Below are positions 15,545-22,211 of a DNA stretch of 64,000 nt, one piece after another. The notes below the pieces were generated by a model. That model was given only the letters and a program-made list of their open reading frames with translations, made no database searches and was not told the origin of the DNA. The stretch covers positions 4,154,001-4,218,000 of the forward strand of contig NZ_JAUSZL010000002.1 in assembly GCF_030817535.1 (NCBI RefSeq), given 5' to 3'. This DNA is from Streptomyces sp. V3I8 (lineage in GTDB: Bacteria; Actinomycetota; Actinomycetes; Streptomycetales; Streptomycetaceae). The position numbers were made by a program, and so were the translations under genes. The number at the start of each line of letters is the position of its first letter. Positions within the stretch are counted from its first letter, which is position 1.

Positions 15545-15934
15545 ATGGCACGCACTCCCGTTGCGTACAGCAACCTCGTCCCCAACGGGGACATCGCCGA
15601 TCCGGCCGGCACCGCCACGAACGCGGGCGTCGGCAACGGGCACGTCATCCCGACGGCCGGCCCGAACGCCAAGTCCGTCCCCGAGCTGACCGTGCTGCGG
15701 GTCACCGCCGGAGCCACCGGCGGGAACGTCACGGTCCTCGCCGGGACGAACCCGCCCGCGATCGCCGCCGGGCAGGGCAACCTCGTCGTCGCCGTCGCCA
15801 ACAGCGCCACCCGGTGGATCGGCCCCTTCGAGTCGGGCCGCTTCCTGCAGGGCGACGGCACGATCCTCGTCGACATCGCCACGGCGTTCGTCGCGGGCAC
15901 GATCACGGCCTTCCGAGTCCCGAGGAACACCTGA
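15545..15934 (+). CDS. Head decoration/fibre-like protein, 129 aa
   Basis: ATG 15545 has GAGAGGA at 15528-15534. The sequence is Ala/Gly/Val/Thr-rich, predicted all-beta, without Cys or charge clusters. It lies between capsid and connector genes, where decoration proteins are encoded. The pattern of Leu-Val strands followed by a Phe-Glu-Ser-Gly-Arg-Phe turn parallels the product of 17335-17664, so the two may be distant paralogues. Function is inferred from position and composition. Confidence 0.6.
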   Translation: MARTPVAYSNLVPNGDIADPAGTATNAGVGNGHVIPTAGPNAKSVPELTVLRVTAGATGGNVTVLAGTNPPAIAAGQGNLVVAVANSATRWIGPFESGRFLQGDGTILVDIATAFVAGTITAFRVPRNT

Positions 15935-15935
15935 C

Positions 15936-16382
15936 ATGGCCGAGACCATTCACCTCAAGGGCGAGGGCGGAGCCGTCCACGCCTTCGATCTCCCGCTCCC
16001 GGAGCCGATCGAGCAGCGCCTCGAACGCGGGGCGCTGCGCCGCGTGAATGCGGACGGCTCCCCGTACTACACAGCGGAGGGCGAGGGCGTCAGGCCGACC
16101 GCTGCGAGCGAGCGCCCGGGCAAGACCGCGGCGAAGCCGGAATGGGTCGACTGGGCGGTTGCCGTGCACGGCCTGGAGCGAGCCGAGGCCGAGGGCATGA
16201 CCAAGGCCGCCCTGGCGGAACTCCCCGACCAGCCCCGGGAAGTACCGCCGGCCGCCGACGGACGGCCGTCGGAGGACGCCGAGAAGTCGGCGTGGGTCGG
16301 CTACGTCGTGCGCCTCGGCAAGCTGTCCGCCGAGGACGCCGTGAACTACACCAAGGCCGACCTGATCGACCTGGCGAACTGA
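15936..16382 (+). CDS. Phage head-region protein with two short helical repeats, 148 aa
   Basis: ATG 15936 follows the preceding stop by 1 bp. The N-terminal part (1-65) contains a beta-rich segment. Two related segments follow (about residues 68-98 and 113-146), each with Trp-Val, a Gly/Leu turn, Ala-Glu, and then Thr-Lys-Ala-x-Leu-x-x-Leu. They resemble short SAP/LEM or Rho-N-type helix-extended-loop-helix modules. Such modules may bind nucleic acid or portal components. The role is unknown. Confidence 0.65.
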   Translation: MAETIHLKGEGGAVHAFDLPLPEPIEQRLERGALRRVNADGSPYYTAEGEGVRPTAASERPGKTAAKPEWVDWAVAVHGLERAEAEGMTKAALAELPDQPREVPPAADGRPSEDAEKSAWVGYVVRLGKLSAEDAVNYTKADLIDLAN

Positions 16383-16395
16383 CAGGGAGGTCACC

Positions 16396-16992
16396 GTGGC
16401 ACTTGACCCCCTGGCGACGGTGGCCGACCTCGAGGCCCGCGGGCTCACGGTCGACCCCGCCGAGACGGACATCGTCGGCGTCTTCCTGGCAGAGGCCTCG
16501 GCCGCCGTCCGGGAGGCCGCCGGCGTGCCGATCAGCCAGACCACATCCACCGTCGGCCTGGAAGGCCCGGACAACTCGCAGTGGCTGACGCTGCCGGGGC
16601 CGCCCATCCAGTCCGTGGCCGCCGTCGAGGTCGACGGCCAGGCCGTCACCGACTGGCGGCTGCGCTCCCACCGGCTGTGGCGGTCCTCCGGCTGGTCGTC
16701 CCCCTCCGGGCCGACCGAGGTGACCGTCACCCAGACACACGGCCTGCCCACCGTCCCCGACGACCTTGTGGGCCTCGTCTGCCGGATCGCTGCCGCGGTC
16801 CTGATCGCCCACCGGGCGCAGCCCGACGGCGAGGGCCTGGCCGCTGCGGACATTCGCTCCGAGCGGATCGGGGACTACGCCGTGCAGTACGGCGACGGCG
16901 GCCGCATCACCGAGATCGAGCTGCCCGAGTACCTGCGCGAGCAGCTGGCCGCCCGCTTCGGCGGCGGCGTCTCCCTGCTGAGGGCCCGATGA
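16396..16992 (+). CDS. Head-tail connector protein
   Basis: The protein has 198 residues from GTG 16396, with GGGAGG at 16384-16389. An N-terminal helical start with Ala-Thr-Val-Ala-Asp-Leu-Glu-Ala-Arg-Gly is followed by Val-Phe-Leu-Ala-Glu-Ala-Ser-Ala-Ala-Val-Arg. This is the signature of gp6/gp15-like adaptor proteins that build the ring below the portal. A beta-rich insert occupies residues 55-115. It overlaps the next gene by 4 bp. Confidence 0.8.
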   Translation: MALDPLATVADLEARGLTVDPAETDIVGVFLAEASAAVREAAGVPISQTTSTVGLEGPDNSQWLTLPGPPIQSVAAVEVDGQAVTDWRLRSHRLWRSSGWSSPSGPTEVTVTQTHGLPTVPDDLVGLVCRIAAAVLIAHRAQPDGEGLAAADIRSERIGDYAVQYGDGGRITEIELPEYLREQLAARFGGGVSLLRAR

Positions 16993-17327
16993 GCCGCATC
17001 GGGCGCCTGCTCAACCGCAAGGTGCCCGTCTGGCGGGCCACGACCAGCGACGACGGGGGCGGCGGCCAGGAAACCGCCTGGGCGCAGGTCGGCACCCCGC
17101 GCGCGCGTATGTCGCAGCCGACCGCGCGCGAGCGCCAGGCCGCTGACCAGTCCGAGTCGCAGCTCGATGAGACCTGGTACTTCGCCCCGGACGCCGACGT
17201 GCGCCGCGGCGACGAACTGCGCCCGCCCGGGCGCGTCGTCGAGGTGTTCGCCGTGTTCGAGCCGTCCGAGCCCGGCACCTATCTGCGCGCGGACTGCACG
17301 GTCCGCCAGCCCACCACCGGAAGCTGA
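16989..17327 (+). CDS. Head-tail stopper protein, 112 aa
   Basis: ATG 16989 overlaps the connector stop (ATGA). The protein is a small predicted beta-barrel with Val-Pro-Val-Trp-Arg early and a central Arg-x-Gln-Ala-Ala-Asp-Gln-Ser-Glu segment. It ends Tyr-Leu-Arg-Ala-Asp-Cys-Thr-Val, in line with SPP1 gp16-like stopper proteins. It would close the head channel after packaging. The assignment rests on size, fold pattern and gene order. Confidence 0.7.
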   Translation: MSRIGRLLNRKVPVWRATTSDDGGGGQETAWAQVGTPRARMSQPTARERQAADQSESQLDETWYFAPDADVRRGDELRPPGRVVEVFAVFEPSEPGTYLRADCTVRQPTTGS

Positions 17328-17334
17328 GGAACTC

Positions 17335-17664
17335 ATGGCCATCCTGTCCGCACAGAAGGTCCCCGCCGGGGGGCTGCAGCCCGTCTATGCCGCCGCGGCC
17401 GGCGGAGGCGACCAAGCCCCCGTCGGGGAGAAACTGGCACTGCTCGTCCGCAACGGCGACGCGACCTCCAAGACCGTCACCGTCGCCACCCCGGGTACCG
17501 TCGGCGACCTCGCCGTGGCCGACGCCGTGCAGGTCATCCCGGCCGCCGGAGTCGCCGTCATCGCCCTGAAGTCGTCCCTGTTCCGCGACCCGCTGACCGG
17601 GCGGGCCGCCATCACCTACAGCGCTGTCACCTCGGTCACGGTCGCCGTCGTCCAGCTGCCCTGA
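17335..17664 (+). CDS. Head or neck beta-rich protein, 109 aa, unknown
   Basis: ATG 17335 is preceded by TGAGGA. The sequence is Val/Ala-rich, predicted all-beta and low in charge. Its Leu-Leu-Val-Arg-Asn-Gly-Asp, Thr-Val-Thr-Val-Ala and Val-Ile-Pro-Ala-Ala segments parallel those in the product of 15545-15934. Position between stopper and gp10-like genes is typical for an extra neck or decoration protein in Streptomyces phages. Confidence 0.6.
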   Translation: MAILSAQKVPAGGLQPVYAAAAGGGDQAPVGEKLALLVRNGDATSKTVTVATPGTVGDLAVADAVQVIPAAGVAVIALKSSLFRDPLTGRAAITYSAVTSVTVAVVQLP

Positions 17665-17667
17665 CCC

Positions 17668-18042
17668 ATGGCCCGGGGCATCCGCATCGACGGCCTCGGC
17701 AACGCGCTGCGCGCCGTCGCGCGCGTGCCCGAGGCGATGAAGCAGGCCCGCGCCGACACCCTGCGCGAGTGGGCCGACGCCGTCCAGGGCACCGCCGAGG
17801 ACCGGGTGCCGCGCGACAAGGGCAACCTGTGGCAGGCCCTGGACCAGCGCGTGAATGAGGGCTACGGGCGCGCGGATGTCGGCGTGTGGGACCCCGACCA
17901 GATGGAGTACGCCTACTACGTGGAGAAGGGCACCAGCTCCATGAACGATCAGCCCTACCTCCTGCCCGCGTTCAACGAACACCGCGCCCAGGTCACCCGC
18001 ACCTACCGGGCCGCGTTCCGCCGGCACATGGGAGGCGCCTGA
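17668..18042 (+). CDS. HK97 gp10-like tail completion protein
   Basis: The protein has 124 residues. It has the typical start Ile-Asp-Gly-Leu near residue 8, a helical Ala/Arg part, Val-Pro-Arg-Asp-Lys-Gly-Asn-Leu near 49 (the conserved Thr-Gly-x-Leu-like loop), and Ala-Tyr-Tyr-Val-Glu-Lys-Gly-Thr near 85. A terminal Pro-Tyr-Leu-Leu-Pro-Ala-Phe segment follows. These features match HK97 gp10-type proteins at the head-tail joint. It overlaps the next small gene by 1 bp. Confidence 0.8.
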   Translation: MARGIRIDGLGNALRAVARVPEAMKQARADTLREWADAVQGTAEDRVPRDKGNLWQALDQRVNEGYGRADVGVWDPDQMEYAYYVEKGTSSMNDQPYLLPAFNEHRAQVTRTYRAAFRRHMGGA

Positions 18043-18176
18043 TGCCACTGATCGACACCTGGCGGCGCCAGCTCGCCCGCGACGAGGCCAAGCTGGCCGA
18101 CCTCACCAGGGCCATCGCCCGCCTGAAGGAAAAGATCGCGAAGGCGGAGAAGCGTGAGCAGCGGAGGGGCCCGTGA
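18042..18176 (+). CDS. Short coiled-coil protein, 44 aa
   Basis: ATG 18042 overlaps the TGA of the gp10-like gene, and the stop overlaps the GTG of the next gene, so it is embedded in a coupled series. It is a single amphipathic, highly charged helix with heptad Leu/Ile spacing (residues 8-38). Function is unknown. It is small enough to be missed by gene callers. Confidence 0.6.
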   Translation: MPLIDTWRRQLARDEAKLADLTRAIARLKEKIAKAEKREQRRGP

Positions 18177-18574
18177 CGTCCGGCCTGTGGCCTCTGCAGC
18201 AGGCGGTGTACGGCAAGCTCACCGGGCACGCCCCGCTGATGGCCCTCGTGAGGGGCGTCTACGACGAGGTCCCGGAGGCCGTCGCCCACCCCTACGTGTC
18301 GATCGGCTCCATCACGGAGAACGTCGACGACGCCCACAACCAGCGCGGTCTGTCCGCCTCCGTGGTGCTGCACATCTGGTCGAAGTACAGGGGCTTCAAG
18401 GAGGCCGCCGGGATCCTCGTGCAGCTGGACGCCGCCCTGGACCGCGTCCCGCTGGCGGTAGCCGGCTTCAAGGACATCTCGATCGCCCACGACCAGCACA
18501 CCCAGGTCCGCGACCCGGACCCCGACATCAGGCACATCAACGTCAGCTATCGCGTGTGGCTGACCAAAGCGTAA
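18173..18574 (+). CDS. Tail terminator protein, DUF3168 family
   Basis: The protein has 133 residues with GTG 18173 overlapping the previous stop. It contains the DUF3168 pattern: Leu-x-x-Ala-Val-Tyr-x-x-Leu near the start, Val-Tyr-Asp-Glu-Val-Pro near residue 30, and Pro-Tyr-Val-Ser-Ile-Gly near 40-46. His-Ile-Trp-Ser near 68 and a final strand with Val-Ser-Tyr-Arg-Val-Trp complete it. These proteins cap the tail tube at its head-proximal end. Gene order before the tail tube gene agrees. Confidence 0.82.
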   Translation: MTSGLWPLQQAVYGKLTGHAPLMALVRGVYDEVPEAVAHPYVSIGSITENVDDAHNQRGLSASVVLHIWSKYRGFKEAAGILVQLDAALDRVPLAVAGFKDISIAHDQHTQVRDPDPDIRHINVSYRVWLTKA

Positions 18575-18586
18575 GGAGGCAGACCC

Positions 18587-19009
18587 ATGGCTGGTCTGGA
18601 CGCTTTCGGCACCCAGCTGCTGCGCGGCGACGGTGCCACCCCGACCGAGACGTTCTCGCCGCTCGCCAACGTCACGGAGATCACCCCGCCGGGCATCGAG
18701 CGCGAGACCTACGACGTCACCGCGCACGACAGCGAGGACGGATGGCGCGAGTTCATCGGCGGCCTGAAGGACGGCGGGGAAGTCGAGATCGAGATCAACT
18801 ACGACCCCCGCGAACACGACTCGCTGGTCTCCGACTTCAACGACGCGGTGCCCCGCAGCTACAAGTGCGTGTGGCCCGGCACGCTCGGAGAGTGGGGCTT
18901 CAAGGCGATCCTGACCGGCTTCGAGCCCGAGGCCCCGCACGATGACAAGCTGGCCGCGAGCGCCAAGTTCAAGGTGTCCGGCAAACCGGTCATCACCACC
19001 GGCGTCTGA
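18587..19009 (+). CDS. Major tail tube protein
   Basis: The protein has 140 residues; ATG 18587 is preceded by AAGGAGG at 18573-18579. It has Ile-Glu-Arg-Glu-Thr near residue 38 and the characteristic Thr-Ala-His-Asp-Ser-Glu-Asp-Gly-Trp-Arg-Glu-Phe near 45-56. Gly-Gly-Leu-Lys-Asp-Gly-Gly-Glu follows, as in the compact TP901-1-like tube proteins of actinophages. It polymerises into the tail tube around the tape measure. It overlaps the next gene by 1 bp. Confidence 0.85.
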   Translation: MAGLDAFGTQLLRGDGATPTETFSPLANVTEITPPGIERETYDVTAHDSEDGWREFIGGLKDGGEVEIEINYDPREHDSLVSDFNDAVPRSYKCVWPGTLGEWGFKAILTGFEPEAPHDDKLAASAKFKVSGKPVITTGV

Positions 19010-19323
19010 TGCCGGGCGAGACGGTCTACGACGCCGACACGTGGCCGGTCGTCGCCTGCAGCGGCCGCCTGCCGGAGCTGCGGGACTGGCTGCGCGCCAA
19101 CGGCGTCGATCCCAGTGACGTGCCCGTGCACGAGGACATCACCGTCGAGCCGCTCACGCTCGACGGCACGGGCCGCGTAATCCGCTTCACCGCCTACCTG
19201 CGCAACGCAGCCGGGCGCTTGTACCTCGACGAGGCCACGGGCGATGCCGCCCGCGAGGAACGCATCGTTCCTCTCGTCGTCGATCCTCCGCCGCAACGGC
19301 GGGAAAAGGAGAACGACCGATGA
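19009..19323 (+). CDS. Hypothetical tail-region protein, 104 aa
   Basis: ATG 19009 overlaps the tail tube stop by 1 bp, and the end overlaps the chaperone start by 4 bp. The protein is acidic with one Cys, predicted alpha/beta, with a Leu-Arg-Ala-Asn-Gly-Val-Asp-Pro segment near residue 28. It lies between the tube and chaperone genes, where small accessory tail proteins occur. No family is recognised. Confidence 0.65.
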   Translation: MPGETVYDADTWPVVACSGRLPELRDWLRANGVDPSDVPVHEDITVEPLTLDGTGRVIRFTAYLRNAAGRLYLDEATGDAAREERIVPLVVDPPPQRREKENDR

Positions 19324-19688
19324 CGCAGTACCTGTCCGCAGACCAGATCCTGAGCGCCGACGACCTCGCTTTCGAGGACGTCGAGGTCCCCGAGTGGGGC
19401 GGCACCGTGCGCGTGCGGGAGATGCCCGGCACCGAGCGCGACAAGTTCGAGTCGCAGTTCGTCGGCAAGGACGGCGCCTCGGTACGGATGGAGGGCCTGG
19501 AGGGATTTCGGGCCCGGCTCGCCGCGGCGACGATCGTCGACGAGAACGGCAAGCAGCAGTTCCGCTCGGCGGCCGAGGCGAAGCGGCTGGGCGAGAAGTC
19601 CGCGGCGGCGCTGCAGCGGGTGTGCGACGTCGCGATGCGGCTGTCGAAGATGGACGAGGCCGACGTCAAGGAGCTCGCGGGAAACTGA
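19320..19688 (+). CDS. Tail assembly chaperone, short product (G-like)
   Basis: The protein has 122 residues; ATG 19320 overlaps the previous stop and has GAAAAGGAG at 19302-19310. It is a helical, charged protein with a beta start (Phe-Glu-Asp-Val-Glu-Val-Pro-Glu-Trp-Gly-Gly-Thr). This is the layout of phage gpG-type chaperones that coat the tape measure during tail assembly. The gene ends just after a GGGAAAC heptamer (19679-19685) that would allow a -1 shift into the following frame, giving the longer GT-type product. Confidence 0.8.
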   Translation: MTQYLSADQILSADDLAFEDVEVPEWGGTVRVREMPGTERDKFESQFVGKDGASVRMEGLEGFRARLAAATIVDENGKQQFRSAAEAKRLGEKSAAALQRVCDVAMRLSKMDEADVKELAGN

Positions 19689-20038
19689 AAAGGCGGCCAG
19701 CGCGGGCCTTCTACTTCCGCCTGGCCGCCCACCTCGGCGCCCGCTCCGTGCGCCACCTCCTCGCCGACATCGGCTCCGCGGAGCTCGCCGAATGGCGGGC
19801 CTACGAGCTGACGTTCGGGCCCCTCGGGGGCGCGCGCGGGGACGTGAACGCCGCCACCATCGCCGCAGCGATCGTCGCCGTGAACACCGGCAAGGGCAAA
19901 CGGCCCCCCACCATCGCGGACTTCATGCCGCGCTGGGACGGCACCCGCATCAAAAAGACCCCCGAAGAGCTGTTCAAGCAGGCCATGGCCGCCAACGCCG
20001 CCCTGGGCGGACGCGTGCAGGTGAACACCGACAACTGA
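19320..20038 (+). CDS. Tail assembly chaperone, -1 frameshift product (GT-like)
   Basis: This product is read from 19320 to 19685, then after a -1 slip at GGGAAAC (19679-19685) from 19685 to 20038, about 239 residues. The downstream part has no start of its own close to its beginning and continues in frame -1. It has Phe-Tyr-Phe-Arg-Leu-Ala, Glu-Trp-Arg-Ala-Tyr-Glu near the middle, and a C-terminal Lys-Lys-Thr-Pro-Glu-Glu-Leu. It precedes the tape measure gene by 27 bp. Overlapping G/GT chaperones made by a programmed frameshift are near-universal in siphophages, so the call is well supported. Frameshift use itself is predicted. Confidence 0.8.
19679..19685 (+). promoter_or_regulatory. Programmed -1 ribosomal frameshift site GGGAAAC
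   Basis: The heptamer fits the X-XXY-YYZ slippery pattern in the frame of the short chaperone (G-GGA-AAC). The stop codon TGA follows immediately at 19686-19688. The frame entered after a -1 slip stays open to 20038. GC-rich sequence just downstream could form a stimulating stem, but none was folded here. Confidence 0.8.
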
Positions 20039-20065
20039 ACACGACACGCGAGGGGGTGATGGCCC

Positions 20066-22198
20066 GTGACCACCCTCGCCTCGATGTCCGTGCGCCTGGG
20101 GATCGACACCGACCAGATGAACGCCGGCGCCGCCAAGGCCAAGAAGATCCTGACCGGCCTCGGCAAGGGCGTGCTGGGTCTCGGCGTGGGCGTGCCGGTG
20201 GCCGCCGCGGTGGCGGCCGGCGTGGGCGGCATGGCAGCCGCGTTCGCCTCCGCGGGCATCGCGGCGAAGGCGTTCCAGATGGCGGTCGGCCCGCAGATGC
20301 AGGCCGTCGCCGAGGTGGCCACCCTCGCCGAGGAGGCGGAGAAGGCCGCAGCCTCCGGCGCGGAGGACGCCGCCGAGAAGCAGAAGGCGTACACCGACGC
20401 CCTCAAGGATCTTCCTCCGGCAACCCGCGCGATGGCCAAGGAGTTCATCGGCCTGAAAAAGGACTACTCCCAGTGGTCCGACTCACTGTCGTCCTCGACC
20501 ATGCCGGTCTTCACCAAGGGCCTGCAGGTGGTGCGCCGCCTCCTGCCGCTGCTCACCCCGTTCGTGAAGGCGGCCTCGAAGGCCTTCGGCGAGTTCATCG
20601 ACGAGATCGACCGCTCGACCCGCGGCAAGGGCCTGGAGGCATTCGCACAGTCCATGGCGAAAGTCGCAGGTCAGAACCTCAAGGCGCTGCTGACCGGGCT
20701 GAAGAACATCGCGGTCGGGATCGGCGGTGTGATCAAAGCCTTCCTGCCCATGTCGGACGAGATGAGTGGGGGGTTCGAGTCCGCCACCGCGTCGTTCGCG
20801 CGCTGGGGACAGGGCCTGTCCAAGAGCGAGGGGTTCGCCGAGTTCGTCGCGCTGGCCAAGCAGGGCGCCAAGACGCTCGGCACACTGGCCGTCGCCGTGG
20901 GGAACCTGCTGGTGGCCCTCGGCCCGCTGATCGGCATCACGACGCAGCTGGCGCTGGTCCTGGCACAGGTCATCAACGCGATGCCGCCCAGCGTGCTGAA
21001 CGTCCTGGCGGTGGCGATCGCCTCGGTCGTCATCGGCATGAAGTTGTACCGCGCCGGCGCCGTGGCGGTCCGGACCGCGAACGTCATCATGGCGTCCTCG
21101 GCATGGACCGCAATCGCCGGATGGACCCGGATGATGGCCGTCGGCATCATGGCCTACGTCCGCATCGCGGCAGCCGCCGTGGTGAGCGCCGCGCGCACCG
21201 CCGCGGTGTGGGCAGCCTCGGCGGCCCGGATGGCTGCGACGTGGCTCGTGCAGATCATCCGCGTTGCCCTCGTCACCGTCGCCCAGTTCGTGATGATGGC
21301 CGCCCGCGCGGTCATCTGGGCGGCCACGATGGCCGCGCAGTGGCTGATCGCCATGGGCCCGGTCGGCTGGATCATCCTCGCCGTCATCGCCCTGGTCGCC
21401 CTGATCATCGCCTACTGGGACCAGATCAAGGCCTTCACCATCGCCGTCTGGAACGCGGTCTGGAGCTGGATCCAGGGCGTCGCACAGAAGATCTGGGACC
21501 TGTTCCTCAACTGGACGATCCTCGGCCTGATCATCAAGCACTGGTCCGACATCAAGAACGCCACGGTCAGCGCCTGGAACGCCGTGGTCGCGTGGGTGCG
21601 GAAGATCCCCGGCTGGATCTACCAGGCGTTCCTGAACTGGACGGCGCTCGGCCTGCTGATCAAGCACTGGTCGGCCATGAAGTCGGCCACCGTGAACAAG
21701 GCGACCGAGCTGATCAACTGGGTGAAGGGCATCCCGGGCCGGGTCCGCTCCGCCCTGGGCAACCTCGGCTCCGTCCTCACCGGCGCCGGCCGGGCCCTGA
21801 TCCAGGGCTTCATCAACGGCATCAAGAACATGCTCGGCTCCGTGAAGAACGCCGCCTCCAGCGTGGTCTCGGCGGCGAGGGACTACTTCCCCTTCAGCCC
21901 CGCCAAGGAGGGCCCGTTCTCCGGCCGGGGCTACACCCTCTACTCCGGCATGGCGCTCGCCGACGCGTTCGGACAGGGCATCACCAACGGCGCCCCGGGC
22001 GTGCAGTCCGCCCTGGACGGCCTGGTCGACGTGCCCGGCATGAGCGGCGCCTACCGGGCCGGAGCCGCGGGCGCCGGCCCGCCCGCGGCCGCCCGGATCC
22101 TCGTCGAGGTCGCCGGGCCCGAGGCCGTCAAGCAGATCATCCGCGCCATCGTCGTCCGCGACGCCGGCGGCGACGTGCAGAAGGCCTTCGGCCAGTAA
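20066..22198 (+). CDS. Tape measure protein
   Basis: The protein has 710 residues from GTG 20066, after GAGGGGGTG. The N-terminal 110 residues are Ala/Gly/Lys-rich helix, with Gly-x-Gly stretches. The middle has several hydrophobic segments (about 265-345 and a clear membrane-like one at 431-452). Residues about 462-545 hold two near-repeats of some 41 residues with Trp-Asn-Ala-Val, Phe-Leu-Asn-Trp-Thr, Gly-Leu and Ile-Lys-His-Trp-Ser. The C-terminus carries the Phe-Ser-Pro-Ala-Lys-Glu-Gly-Pro motif common in tape measures. It sets tail length and may form a channel on injection. The rule of about 0.15 nm per residue implies a tail near 105 nm. Confidence 0.9.
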   Translation: MTTLASMSVRLGIDTDQMNAGAAKAKKILTGLGKGVLGLGVGVPVAAAVAAGVGGMAAAFASAGIAAKAFQMAVGPQMQAVAEVATLAEEAEKAAASGAEDAAEKQKAYTDALKDLPPATRAMAKEFIGLKKDYSQWSDSLSSSTMPVFTKGLQVVRRLLPLLTPFVKAASKAFGEFIDEIDRSTRGKGLEAFAQSMAKVAGQNLKALLTGLKNIAVGIGGVIKAFLPMSDEMSGGFESATASFARWGQGLSKSEGFAEFVALAKQGAKTLGTLAVAVGNLLVALGPLIGITTQLALVLAQVINAMPPSVLNVLAVAIASVVIGMKLYRAGAVAVRTANVIMASSAWTAIAGWTRMMAVGIMAYVRIAAAAVVSAARTAAVWAASAARMAATWLVQIIRVALVTVAQFVMMAARAVIWAATMAAQWLIAMGPVGWIILAVIALVALIIAYWDQIKAFTIAVWNAVWSWIQGVAQKIWDLFLNWTILGLIIKHWSDIKNATVSAWNAVVAWVRKIPGWIYQAFLNWTALGLLIKHWSAMKSATVNKATELINWVKGIPGRVRSALGNLGSVLTGAGRALIQGFINGIKNMLGSVKNAASSVVSAARDYFPFSPAKEGPFSGRGYTLYSGMALADAFGQGITNGAPGVQSALDGLVDVPGMSGAYRAGAAGAGPPAAARILVEVAGPEAVKQIIRAIVVRDAGGDVQKAFGQ

Positions 22199-22211
22199 GG
22201 AGAGGACCGCT

